A stretch of DNA of 64,000 nucleotides from Chlamydia avium 10DC88. GTDB lineage: Bacteria; Chlamydiota; Chlamydiia; Chlamydiales; Chlamydiaceae. The notes under the pieces are model-generated. The model saw only the letters and a program-made list of their open reading frames with translations. It was not told the DNA's origin and did no database searches. The first letter of the stretch is position 1. Each line of letters opens with the position of its first letter. Of this stretch, positions 20,429-29,906 are shown piece after piece. Both the position numbers and the translations under genes were made by a program. The DNA is taken from contig NZ_CP006571.1 of NCBI RefSeq assembly GCF_000583875.1, positions 661,416 through 725,415 on the forward strand, written 5' to 3'.

Positions 20429-21487
20429 ATGTGTGCTTTCCCTAGAATCTCTTTTAATGAAGGACTGGAGCTATTTAGAAAAAGTCCCTTAAAAGACCTC
20501 CAAGAGATCGCGAACTCTATACGCAAACAACGCTATCCTGATGATAGAGTAACTTATGTTTTAGATGCCAATCCTAATTATACAAATATTTGTAAAATTG
20601 ATTGTTCATTTTGTGCCTTCTATCGTAAGCCTCACTCCCCTGATGCCTATCTTCTTTCTTTTCAAGAATTTTCTTCTTTGTTGCATCGCTATGTAGGGTT
20701 AGGTGTGAAAACAGTTCTCCTCCAAGGAGGAGTTCATCCAAAGATTGGTATTGATTACCTTGAGGAACTTGTAAAAATTACCGTTCGGGATTTCCCTCAA
20801 ATCCATCCTCATTTTTTCTCAGCTGTAGAGATTTCTCACGCTGCTCGTGTATCAGGAATTAGCGACGAAGAGGCTTTAATTCGACTTTGGGATGCGGGGC
20901 AAAGGACAATTCCTGGGGGTGGTGCTGAGATTCTTTCTGAAAAAGTCCGCAAAGTTATATCTCCTAAAAAAATGGGACCTAATGGATGGATACAATTCCA
21001 TAAGTTAGCTCATCATTTAGGGTTCCGCACTACAGCAACAATGATGTTCGGTCATATAGAGACTGCTGAAGACATCTTAATACATCTGGATACTTTAAGA
21101 CAGGCTCAAGATGAGAACCCAGGATTTTATAGCTTCATCCCCTGGAGTTATAAGCCAGGGAATACAGCTTTAGGGCGTAAAATCTCGCACTTTGCTCCAC
21201 CTGAAATGTATTATCGTATTCTTGCGTTATCACGTATTTTCTTAGATAATTTTGATCATATAGCTGCCTCTTGGTTTGGTGAAGGCAAAGAAAATGGAGT
21301 TCGTGGTCTACACTATGGGGCAGATGATTTTGGTGGAACGATTATTGATGAAAGTGTGCACAAATGCACAGGATGGACAATTCAAAGCTCAGAAAAAGAG
21401 ATACGAGAGCTTATCACTTCAGAAGGATTTATCCCCATGGAAAGAAACACATTTTATACTACTCTTTCTCATCCATGTAAAAAGTAA
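20429..21487 (+). CDS. mqnC: cyclic dehypoxanthinylfutalosine synthase, radical SAM
   Basis: Radical S-adenosylmethionine enzyme of the futalosine route to menaquinone, which chlamydiae are thought to use. 352 residues. The [4Fe-4S] cysteines are Cys55, Cys59 and Cys62 in NICKIDCSFCAF. LLQGGVHPKIGIDYLEEL, RTIPGGGAEILS and MFGHIETAEDIL follow, as in MqnC/CofH proteins. The other futalosine genes are not in this window. Divergent from the coiled-coil gene; the 3' end overlaps miaA by 19 bp on the opposite strand. MqnE, the sister family, is less likely given the length and the DFGGTIIDE motif. Confidence 0.87.
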   Translation: MCAFPRISFNEGLELFRKSPLKDLQEIANSIRKQRYPDDRVTYVLDANPNYTNICKIDCSFCAFYRKPHSPDAYLLSFQEFSSLLHRYVGLGVKTVLLQGGVHPKIGIDYLEELVKITVRDFPQIHPHFFSAVEISHAARVSGISDEEALIRLWDAGQRTIPGGGAEILSEKVRKVISPKKMGPNGWIQFHKLAHHLGFRTTATMMFGHIETAEDILIHLDTLRQAQDENPGFYSFIPWSYKPGNTALGRKISHFAPPEMYYRILALSRIFLDNFDHIAASWFGEGKENGVRGLHYGADDFGGTIIDESVHKCTGWTIQSSEKEIRELITSEGFIPMERNTFYTTLSHPCKK

Positions 21488-22494
21488 TCTTCAGCAATTT
21501 TCTGAGCAATTTCTTCAGCAGACATTCCTAGGGTAGGAAGTTCACGAAATATAGGATAACGTTTAAACCACGTTCTTTGTTTTTTAGTATATTGCCAAGT
21601 ATTCGTTATAAACTTTTGTTTTGTAACCTCATAATTTTCTTGCAAAGATCCACGATCGAAAAACTCTATCCATTCTCTATAACCTATAGCGCGAGATGCT
21701 GAAGTATTTTCTCGTATTCCCTGTTGTAATAATTGCTGTACTTCACCAAGTAAATCTTCTTCAAGCATTCTATGACATCGATAATGGATATTGGCATGCA
21801 ATATATCTTGGGGAGGGGAAAGAAACCATCCACGAAAATAATATTCTCTGGATTCTGGCAATTTAGAATTCCAATGATGATCTGATACCTTTTTCCCTGT
21901 AAGATGGATAATTTCCAATGCACGAATAACTTTATTCCTATCATTTTTCGTAATTGTGCATGCATATTTTGGATCTTTATTACAAAGACTTTCGTATAAG
22001 CATTCTATACCATGATCTTGGGCATACTGAGATAATTGCTCTCTCAATACCCTATCTGCAGGAGGACCTTGAGGAACTCCAGAGAGAAACGTATGAAAAT
22101 AAAATCCTGATCCCCCTACAAGAATAGGGACTTTATTTCTTGCTAAGATGCTTTGGCAAGCGTGTATAGCTTGATAGTAAAAATCAACAACATTAAATGG
22201 TTCTTGGATATGACAAATATCAATTAAATGATGAGGGATTCTCTCTCTATCTTTTAAAGATACTTTTGCTGTGCCAATGTCCATTCCTCGATACACTTGC
22301 ATGGAATCAACAGATATAATTTCTCCATCAATCATGGGAGCTAGGCATAGAGAAACTGTGGTTTTCCCTGATCCTGTAGGCCCTGCAAGTAAAATTACTG
22401 TCCGTTTAAATAACTTTATGAATGACTTTTGAGGATCTAAACAAACATCACATCCTACGGCAACATCGTCTGCTTGAAATTCAGGAATACGCAT
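21469..22494 (-). CDS. miaA: tRNA dimethylallyltransferase
   Basis: Adds a dimethylallyl group to A37 of tRNAs reading codons that begin with U. 341 residues. P-loop LLAGPTGSGKTTVSL, ISVDSMQVYRGMDIGTAK with the catalytic Asp, PHHLID, and VGGSGFYF are all present; C-terminal WFKRYP is typical. The N-terminus is about 30 residues longer than in E. coli. Ten bp downstream of rsbV in the same direction. Confidence 0.95.
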   Translation of the reverse strand: MRIPEFQADDVAVGCDVCLDPQKSFIKLFKRTVILLAGPTGSGKTTVSLCLAPMIDGEIISVDSMQVYRGMDIGTAKVSLKDRERIPHHLIDICHIQEPFNVVDFYYQAIHACQSILARNKVPILVGGSGFYFHTFLSGVPQGPPADRVLREQLSQYAQDHGIECLYESLCNKDPKYACTITKNDRNKVIRALEIIHLTGKKVSDHHWNSKLPESREYYFRGWFLSPPQDILHANIHYRCHRMLEEDLLGEVQQLLQQGIRENTSASRAIGYREWIEFFDRGSLQENYEVTKQKFITNTWQYTKKQRTWFKRYPIFRELPTLGMSAEEIAQKIAEDYFLHG

Positions 22495-22504
22495 ATACTA
22501 CACG

Positions 22505-22837
22505 TTAAAATCTAGAGAAACATTCTTGTTCCGAATGACATACAGGCAATACCTGATTGACTCCTGCGATCTTAAGAACTTCTGCAACATTATCTTGAGC
22601 ACAGCATAAGCATACAAGGCCCTGATAAGATTGTGCCAATTTTGCTATGGAGAATATCAGACGGATACCTGCGCTGCTCATATAAAAGACATTTTGTAAG
22701 TTTAATACAATTTTATTCTTACCTTCTTGAAGTTTACTTTCTAGAAATGCTTCTGTATGTGGTACAGAAACAGCATCCAAATCCCCATTTAATGTAACAA
22801 CAAGAATACCTCCATACTGTTTAACTAACCAATCCAT
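22505..22837 (-). CDS. rsbV: STAS-domain anti-anti-sigma factor (RsbV-like)
   Basis: 110 residues, a single STAS domain. The phosphorylatable serine is in FYMSSAGIRL; N-terminal GGILVVTLNGDLDA is typical. In the partner-switch model it would bind an RsbW-type kinase in the unphosphorylated state; chlamydiae have two RsbV paralogs and this is the one next to miaA. GGAG stands eight bases upstream of the ATG. No kinase, phosphatase or sigma gene is adjacent, so the partner must be elsewhere. Confidence 0.88.
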   Translation of the reverse strand: MDWLVKQYGGILVVTLNGDLDAVSVPHTEAFLESKLQEGKNKIVLNLQNVFYMSSAGIRLIFSIAKLAQSYQGLVCLCCAQDNVAEVLKIAGVNQVLPVCHSEQECFSRF

Positions 22838-22911
22838 AAAAACATCTCCAAATAGTACCTGAAAATATTAGCGATATTATTTACGATAAAAATAAAAGAC
22901 AACGTACACCC

Positions 22912-23699
22912 ATGGCAAGGAGTTATATAAAAATCTTATTTTCCCCAGGACCGAAATATTCTTTTTCTTACTCTGTATTATGTATATTTCTTAGTATTCT
23001 CATTTTTATTCCTCCTCTCCATTGGTTTTTATTTCCTGAAGCCTATACATTCTTTTCAAAAAAAACCTTCCTATTAAAAATATCTTTTTAGTTTCTTCTT
23101 CTCCCTGTAAACTTCCTGTGATTCTTTTCTCGGAAATCCTGGGGTTATCGGCAGATCATCCGACATTTTTACATCAATTTTCTGTTAAGCATGCGGAAAC
23201 TACTTTAAATAATATTGGTATCTTTACTTCGCTTTCTGTACAAAAGGTTCCTGATAATAAGGGAATTCTTATTTTCTATGATCTACACACTCCCTTGGGT
23301 TACTTGGGGAACAAAACAAACACATTAATTAATTCCTCGGGGCATCGGTTTCCATCACAACCTTTTTTTAAATCTTTAAATCTTCCTAAAATATTTTTTT
23401 CTCAACAAGATATAGAAGAACCTTCATTACCTTCATGGAAGATTGCTATTGCAGAACTCCTGATTAAAGAACTTCATTTGGATCCTCCTGAGATCATTGA
23501 CATGTCCTGTACAGACATCTACCCCATGGAAATAGTAGTAACCTTACGTTCAGGTCACCTACTTAGGTTTCACTACCATGCTCTCCAATTAGGATTAGAA
23601 AATTATCACCGTATGCAAGTTAGTATGGGAATAGAAGAAAAATCTCGCTATATTTATGATTTGAGATTCCCTCACTGTGTGTTGTTTAGTAAGTTATGA
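22912..23699 (+). pseudogene. membrane-anchored chlamydial protein, split by a frameshift
   Basis: The upstream frame from ATG 22912 encodes 59 residues: MARSYIKILFSPGPK, a transmembrane helix around residues 21-43, then stops at 23089-23091. The downstream frame, open from before GTG 23118 to 23699 (193 residues from that GTG), encodes LPVILFSEILGLSADHP onward. Adding one A to the run of eight at 23058-23065 joins them without a stop into about 262 residues, which agrees in layout with C. trachomatis CT764 as I remember it. Bitopic inner-membrane topology with a large extracytoplasmic or cytoplasmic domain; no known family. The stop overlaps cutA in ATGA. Confidence 0.7.
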
Positions 23700-24022
23700 C
23701 TCCTGTACTTATTTTAACCCAAGTGCCTTCTGAACAAGAAGCTGAACATATAGCAACTACTTTAATTACACAAAAACTTGCTGCTTGTGTACATATTTTT
23801 CCTCAAGGGAAGTCTATCTATACGTGGGATGGAGTTCTGCAATCTTCTTTAGAACATCATTTGCAAATCAAAACATTGTGTTCACAATTTATTCCAGTGT
23901 CGCAAGTTATTCATTCATTATGTTCTTATGAAGTTCCTGAAATTCTTTTAATAGAAATTACCTCTTGTGATAAGGAATACTTGCACTGGTTATCCTCAGC
24001 AAGCTCTCCTAAAACGACTTAG
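23696..24022 (+). CDS. cutA: CutA1-type protein
   Basis: Small trimeric protein historically linked to divalent-cation tolerance; its biochemical role is unsettled. 108 residues. The family pattern is clear: LTQVPSEQEAEHIATTLI, KLAACVHIFP, YTWDGVLQSSLEHHLQIKT, and YEVPEILLIEI. The ATG overlaps the preceding stop in ATGA, so translation is coupled to the membrane-anchored gene. Confidence 0.88.
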   Translation: MTPVLILTQVPSEQEAEHIATTLITQKLAACVHIFPQGKSIYTWDGVLQSSLEHHLQIKTLCSQFIPVSQVIHSLCSYEVPEILLIEITSCDKEYLHWLSSASSPKTT

Positions 24023-24123
24023 CACTACATACTAGTCTTGCTATTATTTTCTAATTTAGTACAATTTCTCTAGAATTTTAAAGACGAATCAACATTATTT
24101 CTTATCTTATTAGTTTGGATCTT

Positions 24124-24537
24124 ATGGAAGAATTTGTAGCATATATCGTGAAAAATTTAGTTGCTAATCCTGAAGCTGTAGAAATTCGCTCTATACAGGA
24201 TGAAACTGGCGAGTCCATTAAATTAGAAGTCCGTGTTTCTCCTGATGATATTGGGAAAATCATAGGTAGAAGAGGAAGCACCATACATGCTTTAAGGACA
24301 ATTCTTAGACGTGTATGCTCTAGATTAAAAAAGAAAGTACAAATTGACTTAGTTCAGCCCGAGGGGACTAAACTACCTTCTGACGAAACTGAAGAAGATT
24401 GCTGTGATTTTAACGATTTAGATATGGAGAGTCAATGTTGTCATGAAAGCGGCAGCTGCTGCTCATCTCATCAAGAAGAGGAACCTCAAGACATGTCTTC
24501 TGTTCACCATGAGTGTTCGTATCATGGCCATGGGTGA
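24124..24537 (+). CDS. KH-domain RNA-binding protein (KhpA-like) with Cys/His-rich tail
   Basis: 137 residues from ATG 24124 (a TTG three codons upstream is possible). Residues 1-80 are a KhpA-type single KH domain: MEEFVAYIVKNLVANPEAVE at the start and the GRRG loop at 48-51 in IGKIIGRRGSTIHALR. Residues 91-137 are an unusual acidic extension with seven cysteines, three times as CC pairs (93-94, 105-106, 112-113), and six histidines, ending HGHG. The tail could bind metal or respond to redox; that is inference. Followed by a strong terminator. Confidence 0.85.
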   Translation: MEEFVAYIVKNLVANPEAVEIRSIQDETGESIKLEVRVSPDDIGKIIGRRGSTIHALRTILRRVCSRLKKKVQIDLVQPEGTKLPSDETEEDCCDFNDLDMESQCCHESGSCCSSHQEEEPQDMSSVHHECSYHGHG

Positions 24538-24569
24538 GTAGGCTTTAATATCAAAATTCCTATGAGTAT

Positions 24570-24608
24570 AGCTAAAACTTCCTTCGAGGAGGAGGTTTTA
24601 GCTTTTTT
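24570..24608. terminator. bidirectional terminator overlapping the murC-ddl stop
   Basis: Stem AGCTAAAACTTCCT at 24570-24583 pairs with 24590-24603 (13 Watson-Crick pairs and one wobble, six-base loop) and is followed by five T at 24604-24608. It ends the KH gene. The murC-ddl stop codon (24598-24600) lies inside the 3' arm, so the same hairpin closes the leftward mur operon. Confidence 0.85.
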
Positions 24609-27036
24609 GTGATACTGTTTTGATTAGTTCTATATTATTTATTGAGATTGAGTGTTTACGTTCAAAATGATGTAATCCCGAAATAATTATTTCATGAATT
24701 ATTTGTTCAGCACTCCATCCCAAATGTAGAAAATTATGTAAAAAAGGACTTGCTTTAGTCATTCCTGGGATAGGATTAACTTCAGAAAGCCAAAAGTTCC
24801 CTTCATTATCTAAAAAGAAATCTATCCTACAAGAACCTTGGCCTCGCAGCACACGGTATACTCGTTCAGCAAATTCTTTAACCGTGCTCTTTTCTTTTGA
24901 AGAAAGATCAGGATTATAGTTTATTTTTACATCGACTTTGTCATTTAAACCATATTTGGTCTCATAATCAATGAATTGTTGTGATCCACGTTCATGGGGA
25001 TCTGCCATATAATAACAACTGTCTGCATTGCCTATACAAGACACCTCAATTTCTCTAGATCCCAAACGACTCTCTTCGATGAACACATCTGTATCATATA
25101 AAAAAGCTTCAGAAATTTTCTCTTGTAATTCTTGTTCATTGTGGACTTCAAAAATTCCTATACTTGATCCTAAATGGGCTGTTTTTACAAACATGGGGAA
25201 AGAGAAAGCTATTAAAATATTTCGCAGACATAATTCGGGAGATCTTTTCCAAGCTCTCAGGGTTAATGCTTGATAAGGAACTACAGGGACGCCTACCGAA
25301 GCTGCAAGAAGTTTCGTAATAATTTTATCCATGCCTATGGATGCACTGAGTAGAGAAGGTCCTCCATAAGGTTTCCCGATCATGTCTAAAAATCCTTGGA
25401 GAGTTCCATCCTCTCCAAAAGGGCCGTGTAAAATAGGGAAAAGACAATCCATATCGTCAAGAGAATTAGCAATCTCCGCAGATAGAATAGGGAAGAACTC
25501 ATCTTCCCCATCATGTATTTCATTGTCAAGATGAGGCACTTTTTTCCATAGTCCCTTGCGATTAATGACGAAATAATTCACATCATAATACTCAGGAGAA
25601 AAATAAGAAGCGGCATTCTTAGCAGATAGTAAAGAAATATCACGCTCGCAAGATTTTCCTCCGCATATAATGCCTATAGAAAGCTTCTTGGGTTCGAAAT
25701 TTCTTAAAGCATTGCCTACGGCACAAATATTTCCTGCTCCTAATGATACACAGACATCATGAACACGAATGTTCTGCTTCAAATAACTAGTAATGTGATC
25801 ATAAGGAATATACTGACACCGTACAAAGGATAATTTAGAAAGTGTAGTGGCTATCTCTTTCAAATCTGGTAATGTTATAGGTGTTTCCCCAGCGCTATAT
25901 ACATCGGTAAGTATCACTTCATCAACATCTCGAAACGCAACATAAAAATCGTCCAAACAAGCATGAAATCGTGAAAATCTGTGAGGTTGAAATAAAGCAA
26001 TAATACGTCGCAATCCTACAGCATCACGAACTCCTTGCAATGTACAAGAGACTTCCCGAGGGTGGTGAGCATAGTCTTCAAGAAATAGGAATCTCTCTGA
26101 AAGATTTTTTCTCTCTAAACGCCTTTGGATCCCTGAGAAATTCTTCAATCCAGTACGTATACTATCCTCATCTATACCAAATGTTAATGCTACACCCATA
26201 GCAACTGCTGCGTTGGTTATGTTGTGCTTCCCTACAAGCTGCACATCTATATCTCGGTATTCTTTACCTAAAAATTTTATCGAGAACGTTGATCGCCATC
26301 CCTGCTGACTATAGGAAGAAATATAGAGGTCATACTCATCAGAAAATCCATAGGAAACTCCTTGGATTTTTCGTTCATATAATTCTGAGCAATCACCACA
26401 GTAAAAACAATAGCGGGGATCTTGTACCTTTCTAGCGAATGCCTCTAGAGAACTTACTAACTGAGTTCTATCGTTTTCGAAATTATTTAAATGCTCATTA
26501 TCGATGTTAGTAATTACAACAGCTGTGGGAGAATAATTTCGTAAAGACCCATCACTTTCATCAGCCTCTGCTATGAAATATTTCGTACGGCCTGAATATC
26601 CATTCAATGATTCTGTATTTAGCCCTCCAATAGCGTAGGAAGGGTCTTGATTTGCTTCTTGGAAAATTGCAGTAATTAATGAGGATACTGTTGTTTTCCC
26701 ATGGCTCCCTGAAACAAGAATACTTGTATAATTTTCCATTAATTGTGCTAATAATAAAGAACGGTGGAGCACAGGAAGTCCTCGGAACTTTGCCTCTTGA
26801 TATTCTACATTATCTTCTGTGATTCCTGAACTATAGATTACATAACCATTTTCTGGGACATGGTGCTTACTGTGTCCTAGGAAACATGACGCCCCTTTAG
26901 CATTTAAAGAATCTATGATCTCATTCTTGGATAAATCACTTCCAGAAACACTATGTCCTCTATCTAACAAAATATGTGCCAATGCACTCATTCCTATTCC
27001 ACCGATACCAATGAAATGGTAATGGACTTTACTCAT
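24598..27036 (-). CDS. murC/ddl: MurC-Ddl fusion: UDP-MurNAc L-alanine ligase / D-Ala-D-Ala ligase
   Basis: Bifunctional cytoplasmic enzyme, a chlamydial hallmark. 812 residues. Residues 1 to about 450 are MurC: FIGIGGIGMSALAHILLDRG, the ATP site SGSHGKTTVSSLI, and EDYAHHPREV. From about 455 on is Ddl, an ATP-grasp ligase: IGIICGGKSCERDISLLSA, HGPFGEDGTLQGFLDMIG, GSREIEVSCIG and the metal ligands in FWLSEVNPIPGMTKASP. It adds the first amino acid of the stem peptide and makes the terminal dipeptide. Last gene of the operon, 9 bp after murG; its stop lies within the terminator hairpin. Confidence 0.96.
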   Translation of the reverse strand: MSKVHYHFIGIGGIGMSALAHILLDRGHSVSGSDLSKNEIIDSLNAKGASCFLGHSKHHVPENGYVIYSSGITEDNVEYQEAKFRGLPVLHRSLLLAQLMENYTSILVSGSHGKTTVSSLITAIFQEANQDPSYAIGGLNTESLNGYSGRTKYFIAEADESDGSLRNYSPTAVVITNIDNEHLNNFENDRTQLVSSLEAFARKVQDPRYCFYCGDCSELYERKIQGVSYGFSDEYDLYISSYSQQGWRSTFSIKFLGKEYRDIDVQLVGKHNITNAAVAMGVALTFGIDEDSIRTGLKNFSGIQRRLERKNLSERFLFLEDYAHHPREVSCTLQGVRDAVGLRRIIALFQPHRFSRFHACLDDFYVAFRDVDEVILTDVYSAGETPITLPDLKEIATTLSKLSFVRCQYIPYDHITSYLKQNIRVHDVCVSLGAGNICAVGNALRNFEPKKLSIGIICGGKSCERDISLLSAKNAASYFSPEYYDVNYFVINRKGLWKKVPHLDNEIHDGEDEFFPILSAEIANSLDDMDCLFPILHGPFGEDGTLQGFLDMIGKPYGGPSLLSASIGMDKIITKLLAASVGVPVVPYQALTLRAWKRSPELCLRNILIAFSFPMFVKTAHLGSSIGIFEVHNEQELQEKISEAFLYDTDVFIEESRLGSREIEVSCIGNADSCYYMADPHERGSQQFIDYETKYGLNDKVDVKINYNPDLSSKEKSTVKEFAERVYRVLRGQGSCRIDFFLDNEGNFWLSEVNPIPGMTKASPFLHNFLHLGWSAEQIIHEIIISGLHHFERKHSISINNIELIKTVSQKS

Positions 27037-27045
27037 AGTTTACCT

Positions 27046-28119
27046 TTACAAGCATTCACAGATAAATTGATAAAAAGACTTCGAGGACTTGTTCTGATAG
27101 TATTGTTGAAGAGCCTTTTGCCTATTCTTCATGATTTCAAAATCTAGAGCAAGAAAAATGTGTTGTTCTAAAACCTCCTGAGACAAGTGTTTATCTAAAA
27201 TCATGGATCCTCCACCTACTTGGTAGACAAAAAATTTTGCGTTTACTTCTTGATGTCCACAAGCCCCTGGATAAGGGATCAATATAGCTGGAACTTTTGC
27301 CCAAAAAATTTCATCTAAAATTGTTGCTCCTGCGCGGCTAATGACAAGATCCGCCGAAAGCAAAATGTCGAGCATATTATCTTCAAAAGGTTTTACACAA
27401 AAGGCTATGCCTCCTCGACGATAGACTTGTTGTATAGAAATAATATCTCCTCGAAATCCAGCAAGATGATGAACATACATATTTGGATAGTCTCTGGCAA
27501 CAGCCACTAAAGCACCGGGGACTTGAAGATTCAGTCTTCTTGCTCCCTGGGATCCCCCTACAACACAAATTATTGGAGAATACACAGAATGGTCAACTAT
27601 AGGATTAACAGGAGAAATAGGGCGCTTAGGCAAAGTAACTTCTTGAGCAGGACAAGGAAACTGTGTGATCACTGGAGAAAATGCGACCCCGACTCCTTTA
27701 GCAAAGTGAGAGAATAACCGATTTACCCTGCCAGGGGAAAGATTTTGCTCATGTAGAAATATAGGGATTTTGTTCCTTAATGCTGCAAGCAATATGGGGA
27801 GAGAATGATAACTTCCAAACCCTATAACAAGATCTGGAGAGAAATCTTTCAATTCCTTTGTTGCTTTACTATATCCTCTGTATAGAGAATATATATTTTT
27901 TAAGGAACTTAGGGGTTGTCTGAGTGAGGGTAATCCTGAGGGGATTTCTTTATAACATATACTGTATCCACAAAGGCTAGGATGGTTTTGTAATCCCTTA
28001 CCTAATAATAAAACATCTGCACCATGTGCACAAAATACTTCTCTCGTTGCAAGAGCAGGGACAATGTGTCCCCCCGATCCCCCTGCTGCTAGAATTACTT
28101 TATTAATTTCCTTCATCAC
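27046..28119 (-). CDS. murG: MurG, lipid II-forming GlcNAc transferase
   Basis: Peripheral inner-membrane glycosyltransferase that adds GlcNAc to lipid I. 357 residues, GT28 family. [14 protein letters not shown] is the donor-phosphate loop (usual GGTGGH), [29 protein letters not shown], then the C-domain [11 protein letters not shown] and [11 protein letters not shown]. Overlaps ftsW by 17 bp. A second Met follows the first, so the start may be one codon later. Confidence 0.95.
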   Translation of the reverse strand: MMKEINKVILAAGGSGGHIVPALATREVFCAHGADVLLLGKGLQNHPSLCGYSICYKEIPSGLPSLRQPLSSLKNIYSLYRGYSKATKELKDFSPDLVIGFGSYHSLPILLAALRNKIPIFLHEQNLSPGRVNRLFSHFAKGVGVAFSPVITQFPCPAQEVTLPKRPISPVNPIVDHSVYSPIICVVGGSQGARRLNLQVPGALVAVARDYPNMYVHHLAGFRGDIISIQQVYRRGGIAFCVKPFEDNMLDILLSADLVISRAGATILDEIFWAKVPAILIPYPGACGHQEVNAKFFVYQVGGGSMILDKHLSQEVLEQHIFLALDFEIMKNRQKALQQYYQNKSSKSFYQFICECL

Positions 28120-29182
28120 CTACTCTTAATAGCAAGGTAACACCGCACATGTTTGCAATCAGAGAAGATCCTCCCTGACTAAAAAAGGGAAGGTTGACTC
28201 CTTTACTAGGTAATAATCCTGATACCACTCCCAAATTCATAAAAGCTTGCATACCAATGATTACTGTAATTGCTATTGCCAATGAAGCACCTTCTAAAGA
28301 AGGCGATTTCATGGCAATAACATAACCACTATAGACAAAACACATATACAAAAGGATTAACAACAACATACCAACAAAGCCAAACTCTTCAGCATAAATG
28401 GCTGCGATGTAATCATTTTGCGCTTCTGGAAGATATGTGAGTTTTTGTAAGCTTGCTCCGGGTCCTTTTCCGAGTAATCTTCCAGATCCTGCTGCAATTT
28501 TTGCCTGATATGGCTGATGTCCTCGACCTTTAATATCTAATTCTGGGTGGAGATAAACATTTAATCGATGGCGTACATAGGGCATACGATATGCAAAAGC
28601 TCCCCCTAAAATAAGGATGCATGTTAGGGGGAACAACCAGTAGCGCAAATTCACAGAAGTCATGATAAATACAGGAATCAAGGAAAATGCAATCACAGCA
28701 GCAGAACCATTATCAGGTTCTATGGCGATAAGCAAGATAGGTAAGAATAATGCGGATGTTAGCTTTAAAAAGAGTAAAAAATTTTTCCGATATTGAGGGC
28801 GAAAAACAAGATATTCGATAGCTACACAAGGAACAAGATACTTTACAAATTCTGAAGGTTGCAACGTTAACTGGCCGATTCCTAGCCAACGTCGTGCACC
28901 ATTTCTACATACACCGATACCTGGGATTAACACCATGATTAGAATACATCCGGCACCTAGTAGAAGAGAGGGGCTAATTTTAAGAAAATCTTTCCATCCT
29001 GTTGTATACACAACAATTGAGAGGCACAACCCTAGAATAAGATAAATAATTTGACGAATCAATGCTTTATGCGTACTACAGGACAAGGAACGATCCAGCA
29101 CCTCTGCAGAAGAGGTATCGAATACCATAATTAGCCCTAAGAAAAAAATCCCTAATAAACATGAAATAATAAACCACTTCAT
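28103..29182 (-). CDS. ftsW: FtsW-type SEDS peptidoglycan polymerase
   Basis: Polytopic membrane protein of the SEDS family, thought to polymerise lipid II at the division site with a class B PBP. 359 residues with about ten hydrophobic segments. Conserved stretches include [33 protein letters not shown], and the C-terminal [18 protein letters not shown]. Chlamydiae lack FtsZ and divide by a polarised, MreB-linked process, so this is part of that machinery. FtsW rather than RodA follows from the mur operon context. Twenty bases downstream of nlpD. Confidence 0.93.
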   Translation of the reverse strand: MKWFIISCLLGIFFLGLIMVFDTSSAEVLDRSLSCSTHKALIRQIIYLILGLCLSIVVYTTGWKDFLKISPSLLLGAGCILIMVLIPGIGVCRNGARRWLGIGQLTLQPSEFVKYLVPCVAIEYLVFRPQYRKNFLLFLKLTSALFLPILLIAIEPDNGSAAVIAFSLIPVFIMTSVNLRYWLFPLTCILILGGAFAYRMPYVRHRLNVYLHPELDIKGRGHQPYQAKIAAGSGRLLGKGPGASLQKLTYLPEAQNDYIAAIYAEEFGFVGMLLLILLYMCFVYSGYVIAMKSPSLEGASLAIAITVIIGMQAFMNLGVVSGLLPSKGVNLPFFSQGGSSLIANMCGVTLLLRVGDEGN

Positions 29183-29201
29183 AAGGGCTTAGACCGTTTC
29201 A

Positions 29202-29906
29202 TTATTTTATACGCAACTGATCTCCTGGACGTAAACGGCGTGCTTTTTGTTCATCAAGGTCATTCATCTTTAACAAATCTTCTAAACGGATTCCATTGCG
29301 TAAAGCTATTGTCCAAGGACTATCTCCTTCCTGAACAGTATAATAATCATCTGCAGAAGCTATTTTAGCCTTCTTAGTATCGTCCTGTTTATCTGATACA
29401 GGGACTTTGATTACCTGACCTATTTTTAATTGTGTTGAAGATAAATCGTTTAATTGCATCAGGGCACTCACTGTAGTGTGATTTGCTCTAGCAATACGCT
29501 CCAGAAAATCCCCTTTCTTGACGATGACTGTTGTATAGGCTTCTTTATCGGACTGAGGCTTAGGTTCAGTAGATGTAGTAGTCTCTACAGAAATTGGCTG
29601 AGGAGCTTGTTTCGAAGGAGAAGGAGGTGAGCTCTTTACTTTAAGCTCTTCTTCAACAAAACTTGATGCTAATTCTTCTTTGGATATTTTTTTGGGGGCA
29701 ACAACAACAGGACTTTCATTTTTCTCCATTTTTTCCTGTTTTTTTTCTGAAACTGTGATGGGTACAGATTCGACTAATTTAGCTGGCATCATAGGAAGCA
29801 CACTGTCCATATGCTTCTTATCTGTCTGCTTTGCAGTAGCAAAGAGAACAACAACTAATACAACATTAACTAACGTTGCAACTATAATTGTATCTCTACG
29901 ATTCAT
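29202..29906 (-). CDS. nlpD: LysM-repeat envelope protein annotated NlpD
   Basis: 234 residues. An N-terminal membrane anchor (about 6-24, IIVATLVNVVLVVVLFATA) is followed by a Lys/Pro/Ser-rich linker to about residue 120, then two LysM peptidoglycan-binding domains (TVIVKKGDFLERIARANHTT and DYYTVQEGDSPWTIALRNG). It ends in the second LysM; no M23 peptidase domain is present, unlike E. coli NlpD. It probably binds chlamydial peptidoglycan and may activate the amidase. Start overlaps the murD stop in ATGA. Confidence 0.88.
   Translation of the reverse strand: MNRRDTIIVATLVNVVLVVVLFATAKQTDKKHMDSVLPMMPAKLVESVPITVSEKKQEKMEKNESPVVVAPKKISKEELASSFVEEELKVKSSPPSPSKQAPQPISVETTTSTEPKPQSDKEAYTTVIVKKGDFLERIARANHTTVSALMQLNDLSSTQLKIGQVIKVPVSDKQDDTKKAKIASADDYYTVQEGDSPWTIALRNGIRLEDLLKMNDLDEQKARRLRPGDQLRIK

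Noticed and set aside
20278..20526. 82-codon reverse ORF between the coiled-coil gene and mqnC
   Set aside because: Overlaps both starts in other frames and shows no family features.
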